Below, one piece after another: positions 45,153-54,660 of a stretch of 64,000 nt of DNA (the stretch's first letter is position 1; every line of letters starts with the position of its first letter). The DNA is from CAWDNM01 sp964521195 (lineage in GTDB: Bacteria > Actinomycetota > Coriobacteriia > Anaerosomatales > JAAXUF01). Both the position numbers and the translations under genes were made by a program. Where the stretch lies: contig CAZFRE010000003.1 in NCBI GenBank assembly GCA_964521195.1, forward strand, positions 62,001-126,000. The letters are read 5' to 3'. The notes beneath the pieces are model-generated. The model had not been told where the DNA came from. It worked only from the letters and a program-made list of their open reading frames with translations, and ran no database searches.

Positions 45153-46268
45153 GTGATCGTTGGAGTCCCGAAGGAGATCAAGAACAACGAGTTCCGCGTC
45201 GGCATGACGCCGGCGGGTGTCGCCGAGTTCGTGGCCCACGGTCACACCGTCCTCGTCGAGAAGTCGGCGGGCGAGGGTTCCTCGTTCCCGGATACCGAGT
45301 ACGTGACCGCCGGCGCCACCATGGTCGACACCGCCGATGAGGTCTTCGCGCGGGCCGACATGATCGTCAAGGTCAAAGAGCCGCAGGCCGTCGAGATCGC
45401 CAAGCTGCGCGAGGGCCAGATCCTCTACACCTACCTGCACCTCGCCCCTGACTACGAGCAGACCATGGGCCTCATCGGCTCCAAGGCCGTCTGCATCGCC
45501 TACGAGACGGTCGAGCTCCCCAATCGTTCGCTCCCGCTGCTTGCTCCGATGTCTGAGGTCGCGGGCCGCATGGCTGCGCAGGTCGGCGCCACCTACCTAC
45601 AGAAGCCGTTCGGTGGCCGTGGCGTCCTCATGGGCGGCGTCCCCGGCACCCATCCGGCGAAGGTCGTCGTTCTGGGCGGCGGTGTCGTCGGCACGAACGC
45701 TGCCTACGTCGCCATGGGCATGGGCGCCGACGTCACGATCATGGACATCAACCTCGATCGCCTGCGCTACCTCGACGAGATCTGGGGCAACCGCATCCGC
45801 ACCGTCTACTCGAGCAAGCACAACATCGAGCAGGAGGTCTTCGCTGCCGATCTCGTCATCGGCGCGGTTCTGCTCCCGGGTGCCAAGACGCCGTTCCTCG
45901 TCACCAAGGACATGCTTTCGAAGATGAAGCAGGGCGCCGTGCTCGTCGACGTCTCTGTCGACCAGGGCGGCTGCATCGAGACCACGCATGCGACGACCCA
46001 CGCCGACCCCACGTACTTCGTGGACGGTGTACTGCACTACGGTGTCGCGAACATGCCGGGCGCTGTGCCCAACACCTCGACGATGGCGCTCACGAACGCC
46101 ACGCTGCGCTACGGTCTCGCCATCGCCGACAAGGGTTGGAAGCAGGCGGTCAAGGACGACGCCGCGCTCGCCAAGGGTGTCAACGTCCTCGACGGCAAGG
46201 TCACCTACAAGGAGGTCGCGGAGGTCCACGGGCTCGAATACACCCCGCTGGAGAGCCTCCTCGCGTAA
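45153..46268 (+). CDS. ald: Alanine dehydrogenase
   Basis: 371 aa, typical length. Interconverts alanine and pyruvate with NAD. N-terminal domain opens VIVGVPKEIKNNEFRVGMTP; LAPMSEVAGRMAAQVGATYLQK; the NAD site VVVLGGGVVGTNAAYVAMGMGADVTI; then VDVSVDQGGCIETT and the His of HYGVANMPGAVPNTST. GTG at 45153 was chosen over ATG at 45135 because AAAGGGAG lies 7 nt before it and the family starts MIIGVPKE. It stands alone between its own promoter and a strong hairpin. Confidence 0.97.
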   Translation: MIVGVPKEIKNNEFRVGMTPAGVAEFVAHGHTVLVEKSAGEGSSFPDTEYVTAGATMVDTADEVFARADMIVKVKEPQAVEIAKLREGQILYTYLHLAPDYEQTMGLIGSKAVCIAYETVELPNRSLPLLAPMSEVAGRMAAQVGATYLQKPFGGRGVLMGGVPGTHPAKVVVLGGGVVGTNAAYVAMGMGADVTIMDINLDRLRYLDEIWGNRIRTVYSSKHNIEQEVFAADLVIGAVLLPGAKTPFLVTKDMLSKMKQGAVLVDVSVDQGGCIETTHATTHADPTYFVDGVLHYGVANMPGAVPNTSTMALTNATLRYGLAIADKGWKQAVKDDAALAKGVNVLDGKVTYKEVAEVHGLEYTPLESLLA

Positions 46269-46294
46269 GCCGCATCGCCGATACCGAGTGCCGA

Positions 46295-46321
46295 CAGGGC
46301 CGCCCCACATGGGCGGCCCTG
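46295..46321 (+). terminator. Hairpin after ald
   Basis: Perfect 11-bp stem CAGGGCCGCCC / GGGCGGCCCTG with a 5-nt loop (CACAT). The tail CTGTATGTGGCTGG resembles the tail after the pilin hairpin. Confidence 0.78.
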
Positions 46322-46406
46322 CTGTATGTGGCTGGAAGTCGCGCAAACGGAATGAAGGGGCTACGATGGAGCCTCAGGCCGCTAGGCGTCAGCGGAGGGG
46401 GAGACC

Positions 46407-48626
46407 GTGATCGCTCTTCAGTACCTGGTGAATGCCGTAATCACCGTCGTCGGCGTGTTGCTGTTCCTGTGGCTCATCGGATTTCGAGTCATCCGGAACG
46501 ACCGTATCGCCATCGTCGAGAAGTGGTGGAGTCCCAAGGGCTCCCTCAAGGACGCGATCATCGCGGTCAACGGCGAGGCCGGATACCAGCCTGATGTGCT
46601 TCGAGGCGGCATTCACTTCCGGACTCCGCTCATGTTCAAGCTTCACGTCATGCCGCTCGTGACGATCACCCAGGGCAAGATCGGCTACGTCTTCGCTCGC
46701 GACGGTGTGCCGCTGCCCCCGGGGCAGACGCTGGGCAAGGTCATAGAGGGCAACACGTTTGAGAACGTCAAAGCCTTCATCTCGGCGGGCGGGCAGCGTG
46801 GTCCGCAGCGCCAGATCCTCCGAGAGGGTACCTACGCCTTCAACCTCGCCCAGTTCGTCATCATCACCGAGGCCCAGATCTACTACCTGCCCATGGGCAC
46901 CACGGCGCAGGAGCAGGGCACGATCCAGATGATGGCGCAACATCTCGCCTCGGTGGACGGGTTCAACCCCATCGTCATCAGGGGCGCCGACGACAAGACC
47001 GGCATCGTGACCGTGAACGACGGTCCGTCCCTGCCGATGGGCGACATCATCGCCCCCAACGTCGGGGACAAGCAGGACGACCCCAACTATCACAACAACT
47101 TCCAGGACCCCGAGGCGTTCCTCGCGGGTGGCGGTTTCCGTGGCCGCCAGTACCAGGTTCTGACCGAGGGCACGTACTTCGTGAATCGCCTGTTCGCGAC
47201 GGTCGAGCTCATCAACAAGATCGTCGTGCCCGTCGGCTTCACTGGCGTCGTGGTCTCCTACTACGGTCCCAAGGGCGTCGACACCTCGGGCGAGGAGTAC
47301 CGGCACGGTGAGCTGGTCGCGGTTGGCAACCGTGGCGTGTGGAGCGAGGCGCTCATGCCGGGCAAGTACGCGTTCAACACGTACGCCGGCTCGATCGCTA
47401 TGGTCCCCACCACGAACATCATCCTGAAGTGGATCGCCGGACAGAGCGGCGAGCACAACTACGATGAGAATCTCGCCGAGGTCAACCTCATCACCAAGGA
47501 CGCATTCGAGCCCCTCCTGCCTCTCTCAGTGGTCATCCATATCGACTACAAGAAGGCCCCGCTCGTCATCCAGCGCTTCGGCGACATCAAGATGCTCGTC
47601 AACCAGACGCTCGACCCGATGGTCTCGGCGTACTTCAAGAACATCGGGCAGACGCGCACGCTCATCGAACTGCTCCAGCAGCGCGCAGACATCCAGGCCC
47701 TGTCGGGGGTCGAGATGAAGACGAAGTTCGAGCACTACAACATCGAGCTGGAAGAGGTGCTCATCGGCACGCCGCATTCACAGGTCGGCGACGACAAGAT
47801 CGAGCAGATCCTCATGCAGCTCCGCGACCGGCAGGTCGCCGTCGAGAAGCTCGAGACGTACGAGAAGCAGCGCATCGCCGCCGACAAGGAGCGCGAACTC
47901 AAAGAAGCGACCGCAGTCGCCGAGCAGCAGACGGTGCTCACGCAGTCCGAGATCAACATCAAGATCCAGGAGAACTCTGGACGCGCCGAGCTCCAGAAGG
48001 CCACGCAGGACGCCGAGCGCGTCAAGACCCTTGCCGCCGCAGACGCCGAGCGCGTGAAGCTGCTCGCCGGCGGTGACGCGCAGAAGGTCAAGCTCATGGC
48101 CGAGGCGGACGCTCAGAAGATCAAGGTCACCGGTGAGGCCGACGCCACGAGGGTCAAGCTCATCGCCGAGGCGGACGCCGAGAAGGAGGCGAAGGTCGGT
48201 ATCGGTAAGGCCATCGCGATCGAAGAACAGGTCCGTGCGTATGGCGGGCCGCAGCTGCAGCTCATCCAGGAGGTCATGGGCAAGCTGGCTACGGCCGTCG
48301 AGACCGCCAAGATCCCGATCGTGCCGTCGACGTACGTGAGCATGGGCGGCGGTGAAGGCGAGGGTGACGGCGGCGGTGCGAACGCGTTCAATCTGCTGAT
48401 GACCCTGCTCGCCACCGAGAAGCTCTCGGCCAGCGGCGCACCCGCCGAGATAGATCCGGCCCAGGCGGAGGCCGTACGCGCGATCAAGGCGAATCTCCGC
48501 GAGCAGATCGCACCGACGTCGGCAGCGCCCGCCCGTCCCGCGACTCCGGCGAAGCCCAAGCCCTCGGCGTCGACCGGTGGTTCCGACGCCACGGCGAACG
48601 GTGCCGACAAGAAGCCATCCGAGTAG
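46407..48626 (+). CDS. Large SPFH/flotillin-like protein with N-terminal triple repeat
   Basis: 739 aa, longer than usual flotillins (~450-550). One N-terminal membrane helix (residues ~8-28). Residues ~88-340 contain three related modules, each ending in a G.RG...L.EGTY.FN-like line (QRGPQRQILREGTYAFN, FRGRQYQVLTEGTYFVN, NRGVWSEALMPGKYAFN). The SPFH domain follows (~355-480, FEPLLPLSVVIHIDYKKAPLVIQRFGDI), then a long Ala/Glu/Lys coiled coil with repeated AERVKLLA / ADAQKIKV units (~490-600), and a Pro/Ala/Ser-rich end. It would form a membrane scaffold. No NfeD partner is next to it. GTG start after GGAGGGGGAG. Confidence 0.85.
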   Translation: MIALQYLVNAVITVVGVLLFLWLIGFRVIRNDRIAIVEKWWSPKGSLKDAIIAVNGEAGYQPDVLRGGIHFRTPLMFKLHVMPLVTITQGKIGYVFARDGVPLPPGQTLGKVIEGNTFENVKAFISAGGQRGPQRQILREGTYAFNLAQFVIITEAQIYYLPMGTTAQEQGTIQMMAQHLASVDGFNPIVIRGADDKTGIVTVNDGPSLPMGDIIAPNVGDKQDDPNYHNNFQDPEAFLAGGGFRGRQYQVLTEGTYFVNRLFATVELINKIVVPVGFTGVVVSYYGPKGVDTSGEEYRHGELVAVGNRGVWSEALMPGKYAFNTYAGSIAMVPTTNIILKWIAGQSGEHNYDENLAEVNLITKDAFEPLLPLSVVIHIDYKKAPLVIQRFGDIKMLVNQTLDPMVSAYFKNIGQTRTLIELLQQRADIQALSGVEMKTKFEHYNIELEEVLIGTPHSQVGDDKIEQILMQLRDRQVAVEKLETYEKQRIAADKERELKEATAVAEQQTVLTQSEINIKIQENSGRAELQKATQDAERVKTLAAADAERVKLLAGGDAQKVKLMAEADAQKIKVTGEADATRVKLIAEADAEKEAKVGIGKAIAIEEQVRAYGGPQLQLIQEVMGKLATAVETAKIPIVPSTYVSMGGGEGEGDGGGANAFNLLMTLLATEKLSASGAPAEIDPAQAEAVRAIKANLREQIAPTSAAPARPATPAKPKPSASTGGSDATANGADKKPSE

Positions 48627-48656
48627 AGCCCACTCCGTGGTAGCTGCCGGTCAGCC

Positions 48657-49565
48657 GTGAACAGCCTCATCGCCGAGTACCTCGGACACCTGTCCGTGGA
48701 ACGCGGGGCTTCGGCGCACACCGTCGATGCGTATCGGCGCGATCTCGATGCCTACGTCGCGTTTCTGGCGGGCCGCGGTGTCACTGTGCCCGATGCCGTG
48801 ACCCGCGCCGACGCTACCGCGTTCGTCGAGTCCTTGTGGCGATCCGGGCTTGCGCCCTCCACGGTCGAACGCAAGGTCGCCGCGGTGAAGGGCTTCCACA
48901 AGTTCCTCGTCCGCGAGGGGCTGACCGAGAATCATCCCACCGCCCGGTTGCCGCTGCCCAAGGTGCCGGAGCGGCTGCCGGACGTCGTCTCGATAGAGGA
49001 TATCGACCGGCTGCTGGCTCAGCCTTTCCCGGACGGCCCGACCGGGCTCAGGGATCGTGCGATGCTCGAGACCCTGTACGGCTGCGGACTTCGTGTGAGC
49101 GAGCTCACCGGTCTTGACCTGGGCGACGTGGACTTGGGGGAGGGCTTCGTACGCGTGTACGGCAAGGGCGGTAAGGAGCGCGTGGTACCGGTGGCAGGCA
49201 TGGCCTTGCATGCCATCGATGCGTATCTGTCCAGCGGCAGGCCGCATCTGCACCCGAAGCGCTCGGTGGCGGCCGCCGACGGCGCGGCACTCTTTCTGAA
49301 CAGCCGTGGTGGCCGCCTCACGCGCCAGAGCGTCTTCTCGGCTGTGCGAACGTACGGGGCGCGGGTGGGGCTGGACGGGCTGCACCCGCACACGCTCCGG
49401 CACTCCTTCGCGACGCACCTTCTCGAGGGCGGCGCCGACCTTCGCGCTCTGCAGGAGATGCTCGGCCATGCAGATATCTCCACAACTCAGGTGTACACGC
49501 ATGTAGATAGACGCCATGTTCGGGAAGAATATCTATCGACGCACCCTCGCGCGCGTGTGCGGTGA
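48657..49565 (+). CDS. xerD: Tyrosine recombinase XerD/XerC
   Basis: 302 aa. N-terminal SAM-like DNA-binding domain (LAEYLGHLSVERGASAHTVDAY-like start), then the catalytic domain with Arg146 (GLRVSELTGLDL), Lys in YGKGGKERVVP, the HTLRHSFATH box, GHADIS, and the nucleophile Tyr in TTQVYTHV. Resolves chromosome dimers at dif with its partner. Only one Xer gene is in the window; in mycobacteria xerD lies in the same neighbourhood. GTG start; no clear Shine-Dalgarno (CCGGTCAGCC upstream). Confidence 0.94.
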   Translation: MNSLIAEYLGHLSVERGASAHTVDAYRRDLDAYVAFLAGRGVTVPDAVTRADATAFVESLWRSGLAPSTVERKVAAVKGFHKFLVREGLTENHPTARLPLPKVPERLPDVVSIEDIDRLLAQPFPDGPTGLRDRAMLETLYGCGLRVSELTGLDLGDVDLGEGFVRVYGKGGKERVVPVAGMALHAIDAYLSSGRPHLHPKRSVAAADGAALFLNSRGGRLTRQSVFSAVRTYGARVGLDGLHPHTLRHSFATHLLEGGADLRALQEMLGHADISTTQVYTHVDRRHVREEYLSTHPRARVR

Positions 49566-49676
49566 CCGGAGCAGCATGCGTGCATGAGGAACCAGACCAA
49601 GGGAAGGCCGAGACTGCACCGGTTGGTCTAGAATGTATGGAACGGCTTTTTCCCTGTATAGAGGAGGGAGATCTCA

Positions 49677-50741
49677 GTGAGATCGAAGTGGGTCAAGTAT
49701 GTGGCGGCATTGCTCGCCGTAGGGCTCGTGGGGGCGCTCGTAGCAGGGTGTTCGCAGCCGGCACCGACTGAGCCTGCGCCGGCCGAGGAGCCGAAGACCG
49801 CCATCAAGGCGGCTATGGTCACCGACATCGGTGGTCTGGGCGACAAGTCGTTCAACGACCTCTCGAATGCCGGTCTGGAGCGCGCCAAGGCAGAACTGGG
49901 TGTCGAGACGAAAGTGCTCGAATCCAAGGCTCCGACTGACTACGAGAGCAACCTGACGCAGCTCGCCAGCGCGGGGTACAACCCGATCTTCGCGGTCGGA
50001 TTCCTGATGACCGATACGGTCGCGAAGGTCTCCACGGCGACTCCCGACGTCACGTACGGTGGCGTCGACGAGTTCTTCGAGCCGACCATCCCCAACGTGA
50101 TCGGTCTCAACTTCAAGGAGCAGGAGGCCGGCTACCTCGCAGGCGTGCTTGCTGCTTCGCTGACGACGAAGACCGATGCGGACGACCGCATCAACGACAA
50201 GAAGGTCCTCGGGTTCGTCGGTGGCATGGAGATTCCGCCTGTGCAGCGCTTCGCGATCGGCTTCGAGGCCGGTGCGAAGTCCATCGACCCCGACATCGAG
50301 GTCAAGTCGATCTACACGGGCACCTTCACGGATCAGCAGAAGGGCAATGAGGCCGCCAAGGCACTCATCGGCCAGGGTGCTGACATCGTCTTCGCGGCTG
50401 CCGGTCAGACCGGCCTGGGCAGCGCCAAGGCCTGCCAGGACGGCAAGGCGCTCTTCATCGGCGTCGATGCCGACCAGTACGAGACGATCCCGGGTATCGG
50501 CGACACGATCGTCACCTCGGCCGTCAAGAAGGTCGACAATGCGGTGTTCGACACGATCAAGCTCGCCGTTGACGGCACCCTGAAGGGCGGCGAGAACAAG
50601 CTCTTCGGTATCGCTGAAGATGGCGTCGGCCTCGCGCCGTACCACGACTGGGATGCCAAGATGCCGGCAGACGTGAAGGCTGCGGTCGACAAGGCCACTG
50701 CTGACGTCAAGGCGGGCACGGTCACGGTGCCTGCGGAGTAG
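49677..50741 (+). CDS. bmpA: BMP-family nucleoside-binding lipoprotein
   Basis: 354 aa. Signal peptide with lipobox LVAGC (Cys ~24), so the protein is anchored on the outer face of the membrane. The rest is a two-lobed binding protein of the BMP/PnrA family: AMVTDIGGLGDKSFNDLSNAGLERA, YNPIFAVGFLM, GLNFKEQEAGYLAGVLAA, VLGFVGGMEIPPVQRFAIGFEAGA (in part). It binds purine nucleosides for the ABC transporter downstream. A strong ribosome-binding site (GAGGAGGGAG, 49661-49670) precedes GTG. A hairpin after it (50775-50805) probably sets a higher level than the transporter genes. Confidence 0.94.
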   Translation: MRSKWVKYVAALLAVGLVGALVAGCSQPAPTEPAPAEEPKTAIKAAMVTDIGGLGDKSFNDLSNAGLERAKAELGVETKVLESKAPTDYESNLTQLASAGYNPIFAVGFLMTDTVAKVSTATPDVTYGGVDEFFEPTIPNVIGLNFKEQEAGYLAGVLAASLTTKTDADDRINDKKVLGFVGGMEIPPVQRFAIGFEAGAKSIDPDIEVKSIYTGTFTDQQKGNEAAKALIGQGADIVFAAAGQTGLGSAKACQDGKALFIGVDADQYETIPGIGDTIVTSAVKKVDNAVFDTIKLAVDGTLKGGENKLFGIAEDGVGLAPYHDWDAKMPADVKAAVDKATADVKAGTVTVPAE

Positions 50742-50774
50742 CTACTGCGGTATCGTGTGATCAGGTGAGACCAG

Positions 50775-50805
50775 CAGGGGCGGTCGGCCGAGCCGGCCGC
50801 CCCTG
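50775..50805 (+). terminator. Partial terminator between bmpA and its transporter genes
   Basis: 14-bp stem CAGGGGCGGTCGGC / GCCGGCCGCCCCTG with one U-G pair and a 3-nt loop. No T-tract, so read-through into the ATPase gene is likely. Confidence 0.7.
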
Positions 50806-50822
50806 ACACGTAAGGAGCGTCT

Positions 50823-52442
50823 ATGGCTGACGACAGTGCGGTCGCGGTCGAGGGTCACGAAAGCCGGTCCGAACGCGGAACACCCGTCCTGCATCTCGAT
50901 CACATCACGAAGCGGTTCCCGGGTGTGCTCGCTGGCGATGACGTCTCGCTCGAGGTGCATGTCGGCGAGGTGGTCGCGCTCCTCGGCGAGAACGGCGCGG
51001 GCAAGTCGACTCTGATGAATGTGGCGTACGGTCTGCTCGGCGCCGATGGGGGGCGGATCCTCGTCGACGGTGAGCCCGTCGACATCAAGGGCCCTCGCCA
51101 GGCGATCGCCCTCGGGATCGGGATGGTGCACCAGCACTTCATGCTGGTTGAGACGCTGACGGTCACCGAGAACATCGTGCTGGGCGTGGAGCCCACCAGA
51201 TTCGGCGTGATCGACGAGGCTGTGGCGCGCAAGGAGGTCGTGGAGATCTCCGAGCGCTACGGACTGAAGGTGGATCCGGACGCCAAGGTGCAGGATCTTT
51301 CGGTCGGCATGCAGCAGCGAGTCGAGATCCTCAAGGCGCTGTTCCGCAAGGCGCGGGTACTCATCCTCGACGAGCCGACCGCGGTGCTGACTCCCCAAGA
51401 GGTCAACGAGCTGTTCGTCATCGTCAGGCAGCTCGTCGAGTCCGGACTCGCGGTCGTCATCATCACTCACAAGCTGAACGAGGTGATGGCGTTCGCCGAT
51501 CGCATCGTCGTGATGCGGGCGGGCAAGCTCGTCGGCGAGACCACGCCGAGCGAAACGAACGAGACCGGACTGGCGAAGATGATGGTGGGCCGCGACGTCG
51601 TCCTCCGAATCGACAAGAAGCCGTCCGAGCCGGGCGACGTCGTACTCAGCGTCGCCGACCTGAACGTGCTCGACGATCGGGGTCTCGAGGCCGTACGGGG
51701 GGTCTCCTTCGACGTGCGCGCCGGTGAGGTCGTCGGCATCGCGGGTGTCGATGGGAACGGGCAGAGCCAGATCGTCGAGGCGATCATGGGACTGCGGCGA
51801 CCGACCTCGGGCAGCGTGTCGCTCAAAGGGCGGGATATCACGCACGCCAATCCGGCTGCCACCATCGATGCCGGGGTGTCCCACATCCCGGCCGACAGGC
51901 AGCGGCGCGGGCTGGTGCTTGAGTTCGACCTCGTCGAGAACATCGCTCTCGGCGATCATCGCAAGCCGCCCGTCGCGAAGCTCGGCGTACTCGATCGCAG
52001 GACCATGGGCGACATCGCTCGGAAGCGCATCGCCGACTTCGATATCCGCACGCCGAGCGAGTCGGTGAACGCGGGCAACCTCTCCGGCGGCAACCAGCAG
52101 AAGGTCGTCGTCGCCCGGGAGCTCGGGCGTGACCCGGAGTTGCTGATCGCCGCACAACCGACCCGTGGACTCGATGTCGGAGCAATCGAGTTCGTCCACA
52201 GACAGATCCTCCGCGAGCGCGACGAGCGCAAAGGCGTCTTGCTCGTGAGCATGGAGCTCGAAGAAGTCCTCTCGCTATCCGATCGCATCCTCGTGATCTT
52301 CGGCGGTCGCATCGTCGCCGAGTTCAAGGGCGGCACGGTCTGCGAGGAGGACCTCGGCGTGTACATGACCGGCGGCGGCACTCTCGAACCGGGTGACGCA
52401 TTCGAGAGTGCCTGCGATACAGAGGGGGGGCAGGATGACTGA
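50823..52442 (+). CDS. Nucleoside ABC transporter, double ATP-binding protein
   Basis: 539 aa with two ABC cassettes, as in RbsA/NupA/YufO types. First cassette: Walker A LLGENGAGKSTLMN, Q-loop region HQHFMLVETLTV, signature DLSVGMQQRVEILKAL, Walker B VLILDEPTAVLTP. Second: GVDGNGQSQIVEA (a degenerate Walker A, usual for this family), signature LSGGNQQKVVVARELG, and LLIAAQPTRGLD in place of the normal DEP. It energises the two permeases encoded downstream; its stop overlaps the first permease start. Confidence 0.95.
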   Translation: MADDSAVAVEGHESRSERGTPVLHLDHITKRFPGVLAGDDVSLEVHVGEVVALLGENGAGKSTLMNVAYGLLGADGGRILVDGEPVDIKGPRQAIALGIGMVHQHFMLVETLTVTENIVLGVEPTRFGVIDEAVARKEVVEISERYGLKVDPDAKVQDLSVGMQQRVEILKALFRKARVLILDEPTAVLTPQEVNELFVIVRQLVESGLAVVIITHKLNEVMAFADRIVVMRAGKLVGETTPSETNETGLAKMMVGRDVVLRIDKKPSEPGDVVLSVADLNVLDDRGLEAVRGVSFDVRAGEVVGIAGVDGNGQSQIVEAIMGLRRPTSGSVSLKGRDITHANPAATIDAGVSHIPADRQRRGLVLEFDLVENIALGDHRKPPVAKLGVLDRRTMGDIARKRIADFDIRTPSESVNAGNLSGGNQQKVVVARELGRDPELLIAAQPTRGLDVGAIEFVHRQILRERDERKGVLLVSMELEEVLSLSDRILVIFGGRIVAEFKGGTVCEEDLGVYMTGGGTLEPGDAFESACDTEGGQDD

Positions 52443-53610
52443 CGAGCATGACACCACCTCGCAACGACCCGACTCCCCTGAGCTGCGGGCTCAGAGCGCC
52501 GAGGAGGTCGCCGAGAAGCGGTTTGCGGCCGAGCGCCAGCGTCAGGACACGATCATCCGCGTGCTGACGCCGTTCGTTTCGGTCGCGATCGCGGTCTTGA
52601 TCGGTTCGCTGCTGGTGCTGGCGTCGGGCAAGGACCCGATCGCTGCGTTCGGCGCGTTGTACGACGGAGCGTTCGGCTCCCAGCGAGCGATCGGCGAGAC
52701 CCTCCTGCGATCCACGCCGCTCATGTTCACGGGCCTGGCGCTCGCGTACGGCTTCCGCGCGGGCCTATTCAACATCGGAGCGGAAGGACAGCTCTTTCTA
52801 GGAGGCCTGGCGGCCGCGTTCGTCGGAATCCAGGTCGCCGGTCTGCCATGGGCGATATCGGTGCCGGCGATCCTCATATCCGCCGCGCTCGCCGGTGCCG
52901 CTTGGGCGTTCATCCCGGCGCTCATGAAGGCGCGGATAGGCGCGAACGAGGTCATCACGACGATGATGTTCAGCTACATCGGCAGGTATCTCGTGTCCTA
53001 CCTTGTCGTAGGTCCACTCGCCGACGGTAGTGGTATTCCGCAGACCGCGCAGCTCCCGCCAGAGTCGATGCTGCCCAGGCTCAACACCATCCTGCCGTTC
53101 CTGATGCCCACCAGAGCGCACGCGGGCATCTTCCTGGCGATCGCCATGGCGATCGTCGTGTGGGCCGCGCTCAAGTACACGTCGATGGGGTTTGAGGCTC
53201 GCGCTGTCGGCTTCAACCCGTCAGCGTCGCAGGCCGGCGGTGTGTCGGTGCAGTCGACGATCATCAAGTCGCTGTGCATCTCGGGCGCGCTGGCGGGCCT
53301 CGCCGGTGCCACCGAGGTTATGGGAGTCTACGGACGGCTGTTCGACTCGTTCTCCAATGGGTTCGGTTTCACCGGCATCGCGGTCGCGCTGCTCGCGAAG
53401 AACAACCCGATCGGTGTCATCGCGGCGGCACTGCTCTTCGGAGCCCTGTCCGCAGGCGCCGGCACGATGCAGCTCGAGGCTGATGTCTCGCAGCAGCTTG
53501 TGGCGATCATCCAAGCGATCATCATCTTCCTCGTGGCCGCCGAGACGATCGTGACATGGGCTGTCGAACGCTATCGGAAGCGGAAGGCGGTGGCTCCCGT
53601 TGCTGGCTGA
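52435..53610 (+). CDS. Nucleoside ABC transporter permease 1
   Basis: 391 aa, BPD_transp_2 family. A charged cytoplasmic N-terminal stretch (~45 residues) then ~9 membrane helices. The EAA-like loop and the segments LAYGFRAGLFNIGAEGQLFLGGLAAAFVG (in part) and GANEVITTMMFSYIG are typical of YufP/NupB permeases. ATG at 52435 lies after GAGGGGGGGCAGG and inside the end of the ATPase gene. It pairs with the following permease. Confidence 0.94.
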   Translation: MTDEHDTTSQRPDSPELRAQSAEEVAEKRFAAERQRQDTIIRVLTPFVSVAIAVLIGSLLVLASGKDPIAAFGALYDGAFGSQRAIGETLLRSTPLMFTGLALAYGFRAGLFNIGAEGQLFLGGLAAAFVGIQVAGLPWAISVPAILISAALAGAAWAFIPALMKARIGANEVITTMMFSYIGRYLVSYLVVGPLADGSGIPQTAQLPPESMLPRLNTILPFLMPTRAHAGIFLAIAMAIVVWAALKYTSMGFEARAVGFNPSASQAGGVSVQSTIIKSLCISGALAGLAGATEVMGVYGRLFDSFSNGFGFTGIAVALLAKNNPIGVIAAALLFGALSAGAGTMQLEADVSQQLVAIIQAIIIFLVAAETIVTWAVERYRKRKAVAPVAG

Positions 53611-54604
53611 TATCTTCACCCCAGACCTCTTCGCCGCCGCCGTCAGGCTTGCGACTCCCATCGCGCTCGCCGCGATGGGCGCTGCCATCTGCGAGCGATC
53701 CGGCGTCGTGAACATCGCCATGGAGGGCCTCATGCTCGTGGGCGCCTTCGGCGGGCTTGTCGGCGCACTGCTCACCGGCAATATCTACGTGGGGTTCGTC
53801 GCCGCGCTCCTCGCATCGCTCCTGTTCGCGGCGCTGCACGCATTCGCGTCCATCAACCTGCGCTCCGACCAGGTCGTCTCGGGTACGGCGATCAACATCC
53901 TCGCGCTGGGACTCACCGGTTTTCTCATCGAGATGATCTTCGGTCGACCGGGCAACGTCGGCCTGAACGACAGCGTGCTTGCAGCCGAGGTGCTCGGCCG
54001 CCCCCTCAAGACCGTCACATCGGTGCAGCCGGTGTTCCATTTCCCGGCTGGCGGCCCCGGTGTGCTCGGAACCATCTGGACGTGGATCAACACGATCCTG
54101 TTCAGCTACACCCCGATCGTCTACATGGGCATAGCCGCGGCATTCTTCCTCACCTGGGCGCTGTTCAAGACCCGGTGGGGGCTGCGGTTGCGCTCGCTGG
54201 GCGAGCATCCGAGGGCAGCCGACACCGTGGGCATCGACGTCATCCGCGGTCGGTGGGTGGCGGTACTCATGTCGGGACTGATGGCGGGTCTCGCGGGTGC
54301 CAACCTCTCGCTCGAGCAGGTCGGCGGGTTCTCCGACTCGATGACGAACGGACGTGGCTTCATCGCGCTCGCGGCCAACATCTTCGGGCGCTGGATTCCC
54401 GGTGGGGGCTACCTCGCGTCGCTCCTGTTCGGTTTTGCCGAGGCACTGCAGCTCAAGCTCCAGATCTTCAGCGACAGAATCCAGATACCGCCGCAGTTCT
54501 TCCTCATGCTGCCCTACATCCTGACGGTCATCGTGCTCGCCGGGGCCGTCGGCAAGGCTTTGGCGCCGGCCGCGCTCGGAAAACCATACAAGTCGAAGGG
54601 GTAG
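53600..54604 (+). CDS. Nucleoside ABC transporter permease 2
   Basis: 334 aa, BPD_transp_2 family, ~9 helices, YufQ/NupC type. Marks: ATPIALAAMGAAICERSGVVNIAMEGLMLVGAF (in part), INLRSDQVVSGTAINILALGLT, RSLGEHPRAADTVGID. It begins with TTG 11 nt inside the previous gene. It ends just before a bidirectional terminator (54631-54660). Confidence 0.94.
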   Translation: MLADIFTPDLFAAAVRLATPIALAAMGAAICERSGVVNIAMEGLMLVGAFGGLVGALLTGNIYVGFVAALLASLLFAALHAFASINLRSDQVVSGTAINILALGLTGFLIEMIFGRPGNVGLNDSVLAAEVLGRPLKTVTSVQPVFHFPAGGPGVLGTIWTWINTILFSYTPIVYMGIAAAFFLTWALFKTRWGLRLRSLGEHPRAADTVGIDVIRGRWVAVLMSGLMAGLAGANLSLEQVGGFSDSMTNGRGFIALAANIFGRWIPGGGYLASLLFGFAEALQLKLQIFSDRIQIPPQFFLMLPYILTVIVLAGAVGKALAPAALGKPYKSKG

Positions 54605-54630
54605 CCCCGCTCGTTCGGAAGTGACCGTTC

Positions 54631-54660
54631 GGACCCCGAGCCCGTCAGGCCTCGGGGTCC
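54631..54660. terminator. Bidirectional terminator with a stop codon in its loop
   Basis: Perfect 10-bp stem GGACCCCGAG / CTCGGGGTCC with a 10-nt loop. The leftward gene stop (54645-54647) lies in the loop, so its last codons form one arm. It separates the convergent nucleoside transporter and leftward genes. Confidence 0.7.

Noticed and set aside
46277..46284. GCCGATAC after ald, considered as a flagellar-type -10
   Set aside because: No matching TAAA-like box 15 nt upstream, and it lies just before a terminator.
49677..54604. Considered as a sugar (ribose-type) ABC transporter because of the double ATPase
   Set aside because: The binding protein is clearly BMP/PnrA type, which binds nucleosides, and both permeases match that group.
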